From the NCBI GenBank assembly GCA_934193515.1, contig CAKPVJ010000006.1, positions 1-64,000 of the forward strand: a stretch of 64,000 bases of DNA, read 5' to 3'. A program made the position numbers and the translations under genes. Each line of letters opens with the position of its first letter. Position 1 is the first letter of the stretch. The notes below the pieces were generated by a model, which worked only from the letters and a program-made list of their open reading frames with translations, made no database searches and had not been told where the DNA came from. Source of the stretch: an uncultured Megasphaera sp. Lineage in GTDB: Bacteria > Bacillota > Negativicutes > Veillonellales > Megasphaeraceae. This document shows positions 52,383 through 62,039 of this stretch, one piece after another.

Positions 52383-53732
52383 ATGAAGATGTCTCAATGG
52401 AGCGATATGTATCGGCAGAAACTAACGACACCGGAAAAAGCGGTGGAACTCGTAAAATCCGGCGACTGGGTGGATTATGGCATGGCCACGTCCCAGCCGA
52501 TTTTGTTGGATAAAGCCTTGGCGGGACGAAAAGAAGAACTGAAAGACGTGAAAGTACGTATGTCTTTTTCCTTTGCGCCACGTCAAGTTGTTGAATGCGA
52601 TCCGAACCGAGAATCATTTACGGCGATGAACTGGCACATGAGCGGCTATGACCGCAAATTATGCGCTAAAGGGCTGATGAATTTTATCCCCATGTGTTAT
52701 CGTAATGAACCGTCCATGTATCGGAATATTTTGGATGTCGATGTAGCGATGATTACGGTAGCACCGATGGATAAACATGGATTTTTTAATTTTGGATTGA
52801 ATATTTCTGCAAATGAAGAAATTACGAAAAAAGCAAAAAAAGTCATTGTAGAAGTCAACGAAGCGATGCCCCGTGCTTTAGGCGGACGCGGCGAACACAT
52901 ACATATTTCTGATGTAGCCGCTGTTGTAGAAGCAGGTTCCCTGCCGCTGCCGACGATTCCCTTTAAGACTGGCGATGCGGTAGATACGGCGATTGCTGAA
53001 ATGATTGTCAAGACCATACCGGACGGCGCGACGCTGCAGCTCGGCGTTGGCGGCCTGCCGAACACAGTTGGCGCCATGATTGCCGAATCGGATTTGAAAA
53101 ACTTGGGAATGCATACAGAAATGCTTGTCGATGCCTTTTATCTTATGTATAAAGAAGGCAGATTGACAAACAAAGTAAAAACGCTGGATAAGGATAAAGC
53201 AGTTTGGGCGTTTGCGCTGGGCTCGCAGGAAATGTATGACTGGATTGATGACAATCCGTATTTGGCAGCCTATCCCGTTGACTATGTCAACGATCCGTGC
53301 GTCATTGCGCAGCTGGATAATTTCATTTCTATCAATAACTGCGTAGACATTGATTTGTTTGGACAGGTATCGTCTGAGTCATCGGGTATCCATCATATCA
53401 GCGGCAGCGGCGGACAACTTGACTTTGCAGATGGTGCCTATCGTTCGCCAGGCGGCAGAAGCATTATTGCGCTGCGTTCGACGTTCCATAACAAAAAGAC
53501 GGGAAAAGATGAATCGCGTATCAAACCGACACTGCTTAACGGTACGATTGTCACGGACCCGCGTACGCAGGTGCATTGGGTAGCAACGGAATACGGCATG
53601 GTCAATTTGATGGGTTCTTCGACATGGGAACGGGCAGAAAAACTCATCAGTATTGCCCATCCGGATTTCCGGGACGATTTAATCAAAGCGGCAGAAGACA
53701 TGAATATTTGGCGCTATACGAATAAACGTTGA
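52383..53732 (+). CDS. Acyl-CoA:acetate/4-hydroxybutyrate-type CoA-transferase
   Basis: A 449-residue CoA-transferase of the acetyl-CoA hydrolase/transferase family. The N-terminal domain has VDYGMATSQPILLDKAL and ITVAPMDKHGFFNFG; the C-terminal domain has LGVGGLPNTVGAM and ISGSGGQLDFADGAYRSPGG. It would move CoA between short fatty acids such as butyrate, propionate and acetate. At the segment that in relatives reads xxExDL(T/F)GQ, with the Glu taken to be catalytic, this protein has CVDIDLFGQ, with Asp; that needs an alignment to confirm. ATG 52383 follows GGAGAAAGG. It is alone between selD and purB with its own promoter. Confidence 0.88.
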   Translation: MKMSQWSDMYRQKLTTPEKAVELVKSGDWVDYGMATSQPILLDKALAGRKEELKDVKVRMSFSFAPRQVVECDPNRESFTAMNWHMSGYDRKLCAKGLMNFIPMCYRNEPSMYRNILDVDVAMITVAPMDKHGFFNFGLNISANEEITKKAKKVIVEVNEAMPRALGGRGEHIHISDVAAVVEAGSLPLPTIPFKTGDAVDTAIAEMIVKTIPDGATLQLGVGGLPNTVGAMIAESDLKNLGMHTEMLVDAFYLMYKEGRLTNKVKTLDKDKAVWAFALGSQEMYDWIDDNPYLAAYPVDYVNDPCVIAQLDNFISINNCVDIDLFGQVSSESSGIHHISGSGGQLDFADGAYRSPGGRSIIALRSTFHNKKTGKDESRIKPTLLNGTIVTDPRTQVHWVATEYGMVNLMGSSTWERAEKLISIAHPDFRDDLIKAAEDMNIWRYTNKR

Positions 53733-53867
53733 TGGCAGCATAGGAACCAGCAGAGTTTTTCTTAGCATTCGCTGACTTTCCTCTACCTTCTCTACCCGAT
53801 ATAGTGTATAATAAAACAGGTGAGTTTTTTATCAACCGTACTCATGAATAAAAAGGAGAGATTCAAC

Positions 53868-55160
53868 GTGATCGAACGCTATACGAAACCGGAAATGGGT
53901 CATATTTGGTCAGAATACAATGAATGGGACACGATGAAACAGGTTGAAATCCTGGCAAGTGAAGCCCAGGCCGAACTTGGCAATGTGCCTAAGGAAGCTG
54001 CGAAAGACATTCGCGAAAAGGCTAAGTTTTCTGTCGAACGCATCCATGAAATCGAAGCGGAAACACATCATGATATTGCCGCATTTGTATCTACCTTGTC
54101 CGAAAATATTGGAGAATCAGGTAAATACGTACATTTGGGACTGACTTCTACAGATGTAAAGGATACGGCATTGGGATATATGCTCAAACAAGCATCTGAA
54201 ATTCTTGTGAAAGACTTGGAAGCATTCCGCGACGTACTGCGCCGTCGTGCTGTTGAATTTAAATATACCCCGTGCATCGGCCGTACGCACGGCATTCATG
54301 CTGAAGCAACGACCTTCGGCTTGAAACTGTGCAACTGGCTTGCAGAAGTAGAACGCGACATTGAACGCATGAAACGGGCCAAAGAAACGATTTCTGTCGG
54401 CAAAATTTCCGGCGCTGTCGGCACCTATGCGGACGTAGATCCGTTTGTAGAAAAATATGTCTGCGAACATCTCGGCATTGCGCCGTCCCCGATTTCCTCT
54501 CAGACACTGCAGCGTGACCGTCATGCTGAATACATTACGACGTTGGCTGTTATTGCTAGCTCGATTGATAAATTCGCTACGGAAATCCGTCATCTGCAGC
54601 GTACGGAAGTACGTGAAGCTGAAGAATATTTCAGCCCTAAACAAAAAGGGTCTTCCATCATGCCTCACAAACGCAACCCGATTACGTGTGAACGCATGTG
54701 CGGCCTTGCCCGCGTTATCCGCGGCAACGCACAGGCTGCCCTGGAAGATGTCGCTCTCTGGCATGAACGCGATATTTCCCATTCTTCTGTAGAACGCGTT
54801 ATTTTGCCGGACAGCACGATTGCGCTGGATTATATGCTCCAGACGTTTACGCGTGTCATCGACCGTCTGCTCGTGTATCCGGATAAGATGATGAAAGACT
54901 TGAACTTGACAGGCGGCTTGATTTACAGCCCGATTTTGCTCAATACACTGGTTGAAAAAGGCGCCGTTCGCGAACAGGCATACCGCTGGGTACAGCGCAA
55001 TGCCATGAAACGCTGGCTGGAAGGGGAAGATTTCCTGACAAACCTCAAAAAAGATGAAGATATTGCTAAATATATGACGAATGAAGAAGTCGAAGCTTGC
55101 TTTGACGTTAAGAAAATGCTCGGTCATGTAGATACGATATTTGCCCGTTTTGGTTTATAA
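53868..55160 (+). CDS. purB: Adenylosuccinate lyase
   Basis: A 430-residue enzyme of the fumarase/aspartase superfamily that acts twice in purine synthesis. It begins IERYTKPEMGHIWSEYNEW and has HLGLTSTDVKDTALG, the catalytic-His segment CIGRTHGIHAEATTFG, and the signature loop GSSIMPHKRNPITCE. GTG 53868 is chosen because AAAGGAGAG lies just upstream; a start at ATG 53844 has no site. TATAAT lies near 53810 but without a good -35. No other purine gene is adjacent. Confidence 0.95.
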   Translation: MIERYTKPEMGHIWSEYNEWDTMKQVEILASEAQAELGNVPKEAAKDIREKAKFSVERIHEIEAETHHDIAAFVSTLSENIGESGKYVHLGLTSTDVKDTALGYMLKQASEILVKDLEAFRDVLRRRAVEFKYTPCIGRTHGIHAEATTFGLKLCNWLAEVERDIERMKRAKETISVGKISGAVGTYADVDPFVEKYVCEHLGIAPSPISSQTLQRDRHAEYITTLAVIASSIDKFATEIRHLQRTEVREAEEYFSPKQKGSSIMPHKRNPITCERMCGLARVIRGNAQAALEDVALWHERDISHSSVERVILPDSTIALDYMLQTFTRVIDRLLVYPDKMMKDLNLTGGLIYSPILLNTLVEKGAVREQAYRWVQRNAMKRWLEGEDFLTNLKKDEDIAKYMTNEEVEACFDVKKMLGHVDTIFARFGL

Positions 55161-55187
55161 TCACAGCGCGGAGTTGACTGTATGACA

Positions 55188-55235
55188 ACAAGACTTCCAT
55201 AAGACATGTGCAGCGTGTTCTTATGGAAGTCTTTT
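55188..55235 (+). terminator. purB terminator
   Basis: AAGACTTCCATAAGA and TCTTATGGAAGTCTT form a long perfect stem followed by TTCGC; the T tail is short. Confidence 0.75.
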
Positions 55236-55303
55236 CGCTATTCGGATATATTCTAAATGGTTATGCTGAAAAAGATGCAGGAATACATAAGGAGGTGATG
55301 CGA

Positions 55304-56446
55304 ATGTATTATTTTGATAATGCAGCGACGACGGCGCAAAAACCGCCGGCTGTGGCACAAGCCGTCTATGAGGCACTGCACAGCGGCGAACTGGGCAATC
55401 CGTCACGGGGAACGCATGCCTATGCCATGCAGGCCTATCGCCGGGTCTTGGCAGTCAAAGAAGACGTGAAGCGGCTTTTTCATGCATCGGATGATTATGA
55501 AGTGGCGTTCACCTATAATTCGACGACAGCTTTGAACATGGTGCTAAAAGGCGTACTGCAGCCGGGCGACCATGTATTGACGACGACATGGGAGCATAAT
55601 GCCGTCCTGCGGCCGCTGTATCAACTGGAAAAACAAGGCGTATCTGTTGATTATATAGGCAGTGATGCCTTGACGGGACAGCTTCATTATGACGAGCTGG
55701 AGAAAAAGTACAGGCCGAATACGGCGTATCTCGTCTGTAATCATGCGTCCAACGTGACGGGCAATGTGTTGGATTTGCAGCGAATAAAATTATTTTGCCA
55801 AACGCATCATATCGGCTTGATTGTCGATGTATCGCAGACAGCCGGAGCCTATCCCATCGATATATCAGACGGCATCGTAACGGCTCTTTGCTTTACAGGC
55901 CATAAGTCGCTGTATGGTCCCGGCGGTACCGGCGGCATCTGCATCCGGAAAGATACGGCAGTACGGCCGTATTTGACAGGCGGCGACGGCATTCATTCCT
56001 TTGAGCACGAACAGCCCTGCCAAATTCCCACTGTGTTTGAAGCCGGGACGATGAATGTTGCCGGTATTATTGGTTTGGGAGCCGGTATTCGGCTTGTTTT
56101 ACAGGACAGCTTGGCACAGCGCATGCAGCATCAACAGACGTTGGCGGATATATTCGTTTCCGGTGTGCAGCATATTCCCCATATTACGCTGTACGGCGAT
56201 TTTACAAAGCCGCATGTCGGTGTCTATGCGCTGAATATAGGAGATGCAGATGCGGCTGTTGTCAGCGATGCCTTGTGGACAGACTACGGCATGGCAGTAC
56301 GAGCTGGATTTCACTGTGCGCCGCTGATGCATAAAGCCCTCCATACCGAAGTACAGGGGGCGGTGCGCTTTTCTTTTTCTTGTTTTACGACAGAAGACGA
56401 TGCGGCGGCTGCTGTGCAGGCACTGCGTGCATTAGCAGCCCGTTAG
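55304..56446 (+). CDS. Cysteine desulfurase family protein (selenium-cluster type)
   Basis: A 380-residue class V PLP enzyme resembling NifS/SufS: YYFDNAATTAQKPPAV at the N terminus, TTWEHNAVLRP, the cofactor Asp in GLIVDVSQTAGAYPID, and Schiff-base Lys201 in FTGHKSLYGPGGTGG. GTMNVAGIIGLGAGI and a C-terminal Cys (FHCAPLMHKA) agree with the EF2568-like subgroup that occurs beside selD and yedF. It may deliver selenium from selenocysteine or act on a sulfur carrier (inference). ATG 55304 has GGAGGTG 7 nt upstream. The stop overlaps that of the converging M20 peptidase by 4 bp. Confidence 0.88.
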   Translation: MYYFDNAATTAQKPPAVAQAVYEALHSGELGNPSRGTHAYAMQAYRRVLAVKEDVKRLFHASDDYEVAFTYNSTTALNMVLKGVLQPGDHVLTTTWEHNAVLRPLYQLEKQGVSVDYIGSDALTGQLHYDELEKKYRPNTAYLVCNHASNVTGNVLDLQRIKLFCQTHHIGLIVDVSQTAGAYPIDISDGIVTALCFTGHKSLYGPGGTGGICIRKDTAVRPYLTGGDGIHSFEHEQPCQIPTVFEAGTMNVAGIIGLGAGIRLVLQDSLAQRMQHQQTLADIFVSGVQHIPHITLYGDFTKPHVGVYALNIGDADAAVVSDALWTDYGMAVRAGFHCAPLMHKALHTEVQGAVRFSFSCFTTEDDAAAAVQALRALAAR

Positions 56447-57600
56447 TCTACTAAATATTTTTTGATGATGGCCTTATAAATTTGGACAGCTTGTTCAATG
56501 TTGGCGATCACAGCATATTCATTGGGCTGATGCGCTAAGCTAAGGCTGCCGGGGCCGCAGATGATAATCGGCAGTCCCGTATGGACAAACGCTGCCGCAT
56601 CCGTATAGCCGGAGAATCCTGTCGGTGCCGGCCGGTTGCCGGTGGCTTCTTGGACGGCTTCCTGGCAAAGCGTGACAAAGGGATGAGACGGGCTGGTTTC
56701 TACAGGCGGCCGATTGCCTATGATGTCGATTGTGCCGTGAAAATCAGGATAGGTTTGCTGTAATTTTTGGAATATTCCTTTAAAATCAGCGATCAGTTCG
56801 TCGTGGCTCATGCCCGGCAGCGTGCGGAAATCTACTGTGAGATGGCACGTATCGGGAACAACGTTTGTTTTTACGCCGCCGTCAATCAGGGAAACATTCA
56901 TGGTAGGTGCCGACAACAAGGAATGGGGCGTGAAATGAAAGGAATACTGCAGCAGTTCATTGAGCAGCGCATTCATATGGAGAATGGCATTGACTCCGGC
57001 AGCAGGCATAGAGCCGTGGGATGTTTGGCCGTGCGTTGTAAAGCGCAGCCATAAACAGCCTTTTTCGGCAATCGTGATGCCGTTTTCAGTGGGTTCACCG
57101 ATGACGATAGCGCCGGCATGTTTCAAACCGCCGTGCGTTACGAAATCAATGGCGCCGAGGCTGTCCGTTTCTTCATCGCTGGAAGCACAAATAATGAGGT
57201 CACCTTTTAACGGCAGTCCTTCACGCTTTACTTCTTTGACGGCCTGCAGCATGGCAGCGACGCCGCTTTTCATGTCTGAGGCGCCGCGGCCGTAGATTTT
57301 TCCATCGACTATATCGCCGCTGAAGGGGTCATGGCTCCAGGCCTGTTTTCCTGGTGAAACGACATCTAAATGGCCGTCCAGCACGAGGGCTTTGCGCTGT
57401 TCGGAACCGGCGATGCGGCCGATAACATTGCCGCGGTTGGCTCCCATGTCAACGACACGGGCTTCGATGGTGTCGTTTTGAAGCTCAGAGGCAATCCACG
57501 CTGCCAGGGGCAGTTCATTTCCCGGCGGATTGACCGTGTTTGTCTGCAGCATGTGCTGCAGTATAGTGATGACTTCCGAAGAAGCAGCTGTACTCATCAT
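56443..57600 (-). CDS. M20 family metallopeptidase (ArgE/DapE type)
   Basis: A 385-residue zinc amidohydrolase. LVLDGHLDVVSPG holds the first zinc His and catalytic Asp; GRGASDMKSG the bridging Asp; SDEETDSLGA the catalytic Glu pair; and SGYTDAAAF with GPGSLSLAHQPNE the later ligands. A dimerisation domain lies in the middle. Substrates could be N-acyl amino acids or N-succinyl-diaminopimelate. AGGAGATG precedes ATG 57600. It is the only minus-strand gene within the selenium region and has no evident link to it. Confidence 0.9.
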   Translation of the reverse strand: MMSTAASSEVITILQHMLQTNTVNPPGNELPLAAWIASELQNDTIEARVVDMGANRGNVIGRIAGSEQRKALVLDGHLDVVSPGKQAWSHDPFSGDIVDGKIYGRGASDMKSGVAAMLQAVKEVKREGLPLKGDLIICASSDEETDSLGAIDFVTHGGLKHAGAIVIGEPTENGITIAEKGCLWLRFTTHGQTSHGSMPAAGVNAILHMNALLNELLQYSFHFTPHSLLSAPTMNVSLIDGGVKTNVVPDTCHLTVDFRTLPGMSHDELIADFKGIFQKLQQTYPDFHGTIDIIGNRPPVETSPSHPFVTLCQEAVQEATGNRPAPTGFSGYTDAAAFVHTGLPIIICGPGSLSLAHQPNEYAVIANIEQAVQIYKAIIKKYLVD

Positions 57601-57711
57601 GTATCATCTCCTGAGAATATACGTAATTGATTACTATGCTGTAAATTAAAAATATAACTTATTTTATTATAATTTCTTTAAGAACAGAATGCTACTGGTA
57701 TGATAAAATCT

Positions 57712-57741
57712 TTGATGAAAAAAAAGTTTGTGTGCTATACT
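57712..57741 (+). promoter_or_regulatory. yedF-selA promoter
   Basis: TTGATG, 18-nt A-rich spacer, TATACT, 32 nt before the yedF start. It probably drives yedF, the DUF3343 gene, selB and selA. Confidence 0.65.
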
Positions 57742-57773
57742 ATAAGCACCACATTTTATAGAGGTGATATACA

Positions 57774-58370
57774 ATGTTCAAAATTGATGCACTTGGCAAA
57801 GCCTGCCCGCTGCCGGTTATTGAAACACATAAAGCGTTGAAAGAAAATGATGTCGTAGAAACGATAGTAGATAATAAAATTGCGACAGAAAATTTAAAAA
57901 AATTGGCAGAAGATATGGGATGTACGTATACCATGACGGAAGAATCCGAAACGCACTATACAGTCGTGCTCGCTAAACATGCGGGAAACCAGGCTGACGA
58001 ACCGAACCAGATTGATCCTGCAGCTAAACCGCAGGACAGCTATATTGTCGTCATTAATTCCCCGACAATGGGGACTGGCGATGAAGCGTTTGGCAAACAG
58101 CTGCTGAAGACGTTTATTTACACGCTGACAGAACAAGATATACTGCCGCAGACGATTATTTTTTATAACGGCGGCGTGCCTTTAGTAACAGCCGATTCCG
58201 AATCGTTGGAAGATTTGCAGAAGATGGCATCCCAAGGAGTCAAAATCTATGCCTGCGGTGCCTGCCTCAATTATTATGGGCTGACCGACAAGGTAGCCGT
58301 CGGCGAAATTACCAACATGTATCGTATCGTTGAAATGATGCGGACAGCAGACCGCATTGTTCGACCGTAA
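57774..58370 (+). CDS. yedF: Selenium metabolism protein YedF
   Basis: A 198-residue protein with an N-terminal TusA/SirA-like domain (KIDALGKACPLPVIETHKAL, with the CPxP Cys) and a C-terminal DsrE-like domain (YIVVINSPTMGTGDEAFGKQ, and YACGACLNYYGL with two Cys). This two-domain form is the YedF type found with selD. It is thought to carry or transfer selenium or sulfur; the reaction is unproven. GAGGTG precedes ATG 57774. The DUF3343 gene starts 4 nt after its stop. Confidence 0.92.
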   Translation: MFKIDALGKACPLPVIETHKALKENDVVETIVDNKIATENLKKLAEDMGCTYTMTEESETHYTVVLAKHAGNQADEPNQIDPAAKPQDSYIVVINSPTMGTGDEAFGKQLLKTFIYTLTEQDILPQTIIFYNGGVPLVTADSESLEDLQKMASQGVKIYACGACLNYYGLTDKVAVGEITNMYRIVEMMRTADRIVRP

Positions 58371-58374
58371 TTCC

Positions 58375-58644
58375 ATGACGGAACGATACGGCATAGCCTT
58401 GATTCCGTCTACGCGGGATGCGATGGCGGCAGAAGCCCAGGCCCAGGCGGCCCAGCTGCAGGTGCGGATTATTCCCACACCGGGACGTATTCAAGCCAAC
58501 TGCGGTTTTTCTTTAAAATATGAATTGGCTGAAGAAGCCCAATTACTGGCATTGCTGCAGCAAATGCATATAGCGTGTGAGGGGCTGTATGAAGCCGAGC
58601 AGCGCGGCTTGGCAGCAGCATATACCCGGCGCGGAAAGGATTAA
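58375..58644 (+). CDS. DUF3343 putative Se/S carrier-like protein
   Basis: An 89-residue protein matching the DUF3343 pattern: IALIPSTRDAMAAEAQAQAA, then IIPTPGRIQANCGFSLKYE with a conserved Cys in the CG motif. Members accompany yedF and the desulfurase-like gene in selenium clusters and may carry Se or S on that Cys (inference). ATG 58375 is taken as start although its ribosome site is weak, so it may depend on coupling with yedF. selB begins 3 nt after its stop. Confidence 0.87.
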   Translation: MTERYGIALIPSTRDAMAAEAQAQAAQLQVRIIPTPGRIQANCGFSLKYELAEEAQLLALLQQMHIACEGLYEAEQRGLAAAYTRRGKD

Positions 58645-58647
58645 TTC

Positions 58648-60576
58648 ATGGCAAACTATATGGTAATCGCGACGGCCGGCCACGTAGACCATGGCAAAAC
58701 GGCATTGGTCAAAGCCTTGACCGGCATCGATACAGATACGACGGCAGAAGAAAAAAGACGGGGCCTGACAATTCAATTGGGATTTGCCTATATGGATTTG
58801 CCGCATCACAGACGTGCCGGCATTGTCGATGTACCGGGCCATGAACGATTTATTAAAAATATGGCTGCTGGTATGCCGGGGATTCAGCTGGTACTGCTGG
58901 CGATTGATATACATGAAGGCGTCATGCCGCAGACACGAGAACATATACATATCGTATCCTTGTTGGGCATACGGCATATTCTCGTTGTGCTGACCAAAGT
59001 GGAAACCATGGATGCCGCATTGCGGCAGCAGGCTGTGGCAGAAATTCGGAAGGAACTGTCCCAAACGGAAGCTGCCGGGGCAGCCATCATCGAAACAGAT
59101 GCTGTAACGGGCTATGGGATTCCGGCTTTGCGGCGCAGCATTCAGAATATAGCGGAGCAGCTGGAAGATACGGCAGCAACCGGCAGCGGCAGGCTGCATG
59201 CAGACCGTGTGTTTTCTGTCAAAGGATTTGGCACCGTCGTGACGGGAACGCTGCTGGACGGTCCCATGCGTGTCGGCGACGATGTCTATTTATATCCGAG
59301 CTGCCGTAAACTGCGAATCCGCTTCATACAAGTTCATGAAGAACCTGTTGCCAAAGCGATGCCGGGACAGCGGACGGCACTGAATCTTCCCGGTATTGCC
59401 AAGGAAGAAATACAGCGCGGCGATGTATTGTGCACGGCGGATATCTTGGAAGGCACGCGCATGCTGGATGTCAGCATACAGTGCTTGGCTGATTCCCCGG
59501 TGCCTATTGGCTTGTGGAGCCGCGTACGTCTTCTCATCGGCACGGAAGAAGTCATAGGACGAGTGGTTCCCATAGGTACAGCCGAGATACAGCCGGGACA
59601 AGCTGGCTTTTTGCAGATTCGCCTGGAACAGAAAGAGATTTTTGTCAGCGTACGGGATCGATTTATTTTGCGGACCTTCTCTCCGATGCAGACGATTGCC
59701 GGCGGAGAAGTGCTGGATATACACCCCAAAAAACACCGCCGCTTTCATCCAGATGTCGTGCAGCGGCTGCAGCAGCTGCAGAAAGGCAGCACAGAAGTCG
59801 CTGTTGCCGATTTCCTTTGCCGCAAGTCGCCCCCTTTTGCTGATATAGAAGAAATGGCAGAACGACTGCAGCTGTCTAACGATGTATGCACTGCTACAGT
59901 CGCTTCTTTGCTGAAACAGCAGCTGCTGTGGCATACGCCGGCCGGCTATATCCATAAGACGGCGTATAAAACATGGCAGGCCAAGGTGCTGCAGCTGCTC
60001 TCGGCATATCACCAAAAATATCCATTGCGTTCAGGTATGCCGTATCATGAGTTTACAGCTTGTATGGGCAGACAGCTTTTGGCAAAAGACGTAACGGCTA
60101 TGGTACAGCTTCTGCAGCAGCATCAGGTCTGCCGCCGGGAGGGGGAGACCATCGCTGCCAGCCAGTTTCAAGTGACATTTACTAAAAAAGAAAAAGCAAT
60201 CTGCCGAGCCATACACGCGATGCTGCAGAAAAACGGCTGTTATGCCGTAAAAAAATCAGATTTGTTTCAGTTGGGAAACGAAGCACCTGCTGTTGTAGAT
60301 GCGCTGAATGGCCGCACGCTGCTGTTTTTGACGGATGCATATATCATTAGCCGCAAGGTGTATCAAGCGGCTGTACGAGCTATTTGCCGGTATATCGCGG
60401 TGCATCAGCAAATCAAGTTGTCAGACTGCCGGGATTTGCTGCACACCAATCGGAATGCTGCACTGCGGATATTAGACTATCTGGACAAGCAGCATATTAC
60501 AAAACGGCAGGGAACGTATCGCGTCTTGGACCGCAGAGGACTGCAGATGCTGGGAGAGAAGAAATCACATGAATGA
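58648..60576 (+). CDS. selB: Selenocysteine-specific elongation factor
   Basis: A 642-residue translational GTPase that delivers Sec-tRNA to UGA codons. The G domain has [17 protein letters not shown], the DxxG motif [13 protein letters not shown], and TKVE in place of NKxD. It is followed by EF-Tu-like domains II-III and a C-terminal set of winged-helix repeats that bind the SECIS RNA. GGAAAGG precedes ATG 58648. Its end overlaps selA by 8 nt. Length and order are those of normal bacterial SelB. Confidence 0.96.
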   Translation: MANYMVIATAGHVDHGKTALVKALTGIDTDTTAEEKRRGLTIQLGFAYMDLPHHRRAGIVDVPGHERFIKNMAAGMPGIQLVLLAIDIHEGVMPQTREHIHIVSLLGIRHILVVLTKVETMDAALRQQAVAEIRKELSQTEAAGAAIIETDAVTGYGIPALRRSIQNIAEQLEDTAATGSGRLHADRVFSVKGFGTVVTGTLLDGPMRVGDDVYLYPSCRKLRIRFIQVHEEPVAKAMPGQRTALNLPGIAKEEIQRGDVLCTADILEGTRMLDVSIQCLADSPVPIGLWSRVRLLIGTEEVIGRVVPIGTAEIQPGQAGFLQIRLEQKEIFVSVRDRFILRTFSPMQTIAGGEVLDIHPKKHRRFHPDVVQRLQQLQKGSTEVAVADFLCRKSPPFADIEEMAERLQLSNDVCTATVASLLKQQLLWHTPAGYIHKTAYKTWQAKVLQLLSAYHQKYPLRSGMPYHEFTACMGRQLLAKDVTAMVQLLQQHQVCRREGETIAASQFQVTFTKKEKAICRAIHAMLQKNGCYAVKKSDLFQLGNEAPAVVDALNGRTLLFLTDAYIISRKVYQAAVRAICRYIAVHQQIKLSDCRDLLHTNRNAALRILDYLDKQHITKRQGTYRVLDRRGLQMLGEKKSHE

Positions 60577-61966
60577 ATGGATACAGCAACAATTACAAGC
60601 ATTGCCGCAAGTAGATTGGCTGCTGCGGCAGCCGTTTTTGCAGCATGGGGCACAATCCGTATCGCGTGCAGCCTGTAAAGATGCCGTACGCATGGTACTG
60701 CAGCAATGGCGGCAGCACATACAGCAGGGAGCGGCAGCGCCTTCTATGGCACAGCTTGCCGCTGATATAACGGCACAACTGCAGCAGCGGCAGGCCTATC
60801 ACCTAGATTCGCTGATTAATGCGACAGGCACCGTGCTGCATACCAATTTGGGACGAGCCAGGCTCAACGAAGAACTTAGCCGTCATATTGCGCAGGTAGC
60901 CAATTCATATTCCAATGTAGAATATGAATTGGTTACGGGGCAGCGGGGCTCCCGCTACAGTCATGTACAGGCACTGATTCAAAAATTGACGGGAGCCGAA
61001 GACTGCTTGGTTGTCAATAATAATGCAGCAGCTGTACTCTTGGCGCTGTCCACGCTTGCTTTGGGCAGGGAAGTCATTTTGTCACGAGGAGAACTCGTGG
61101 AAATTGGCGGCATGTTTCGCATGCCGGACGTTATCCGGCAGAGCGGCGGTATCATTCAGGAAGTAGGCACGACGAATCAGACCCATCTTGCCGATTATGA
61201 AGACGCTGTGCAGGAGCAGACCGGCGCCATACTGAAAGTACATACGAGCAACTATCGGATTATAGGGTTTACTTCCTGCCCGCCTGTGGCAGAATTGGCG
61301 GCATTGGCACATCGGCACGGCATACCGCTGCTGTATGATTTGGGAAGTGGCTTGCTGACAGACCTGCAGCCTTTGGGCCTGCCATATGAACCTACAGTGA
61401 AAGAAGTGCTGCAGCAGGGCTGTGATGTGGCCCTTTTCAGCGGCGATAAACTGCTCGGCGGCGCACAGGCCGGGATTATTGCCGGTTCGGCATGCTATAT
61501 TGAAAAAATGAAAAAAAATCAGCTTTTGCGGGCACTGCGGGTAGATAAGCTGACTTTGGCCGCATTAGAAGGTACATTGAAACTATATGCTGAAAAAGAC
61601 CCGATAAAAGAAATTCCAACGTTAGCTATGCTGGCAGAATCCAAGGAAACCTGCTTAAAAAAAGCACAACTTCTGGCAGCGTCACTGCGCCGTATCAGCG
61701 CGGAATTGGTCATCGAAATTATGCCGTGCGACGATGTTGTCGGCGGCGGGGCCTATCCGGGATGTACGCTGCCGGGATATATGGTGGCTATATCTTCACC
61801 ATCTAGTACGGCTAACGAATGGGAACGACGGCTGCGGTGTCACCGACCGGCTGTTATCGGCCGCATACACCAAAATAAAATGGCATTTTCTGTCCGCACG
61901 ATGACAGAAGAAGAACTGTCCCGTATGCCGCAAATCGTAGCGGATTGTTTGCAGGAAAGATCCTAA
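60569..61966 (+). CDS. selA: L-seryl-tRNA(Sec) selenium transferase
   Basis: A 465-residue PLP enzyme that converts seryl-tRNA(Sec) to selenocysteyl-tRNA with selenophosphate from SelD. Recognisable are INATGTVLHTNLGRARL, VVNNNAAAVLL, and FSGDKLLGGAQAG with Lys294 as the PLP lysine. The start overlaps selB, so translation is coupled. tRNA-Sec lies 850 nt downstream on the other strand. Confidence 0.97.
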   Translation: MNEWIQQQLQALPQVDWLLRQPFLQHGAQSVSRAACKDAVRMVLQQWRQHIQQGAAAPSMAQLAADITAQLQQRQAYHLDSLINATGTVLHTNLGRARLNEELSRHIAQVANSYSNVEYELVTGQRGSRYSHVQALIQKLTGAEDCLVVNNNAAAVLLALSTLALGREVILSRGELVEIGGMFRMPDVIRQSGGIIQEVGTTNQTHLADYEDAVQEQTGAILKVHTSNYRIIGFTSCPPVAELAALAHRHGIPLLYDLGSGLLTDLQPLGLPYEPTVKEVLQQGCDVALFSGDKLLGGAQAGIIAGSACYIEKMKKNQLLRALRVDKLTLAALEGTLKLYAEKDPIKEIPTLAMLAESKETCLKKAQLLAASLRRISAELVIEIMPCDDVVGGGAYPGCTLPGYMVAISSPSSTANEWERRLRCHRPAVIGRIHQNKMAFSVRTMTEEELSRMPQIVADCLQERS

Positions 61967-61983
61967 ACCCATTGCATATACGC

Positions 61984-62027
61984 AAAAAGCCCTCACGGCC
62001 CAATACGAATTTGGCTGTGGGGGCTTT
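61984..62027. terminator. Convergent hairpin between selA and tetR
   Basis: AAAGCCC and GGGCTTT enclose further weak pairing. Tails are short (TTTATA on plus, TTTTTGCG on minus), better for the minus-strand regulator. Confidence 0.6.
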
Positions 62028-62039
62028 ATATATACTGTT

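Noticed and set aside
54117..55127. 336-codon antisense frame in purB
   Set aside because: No ribosome site and no motif; purB on the plus strand is complete and conserved in length.
59290..60015. 241-codon antisense frame in selB
   Set aside because: Shadow of selB; no site and no family features.
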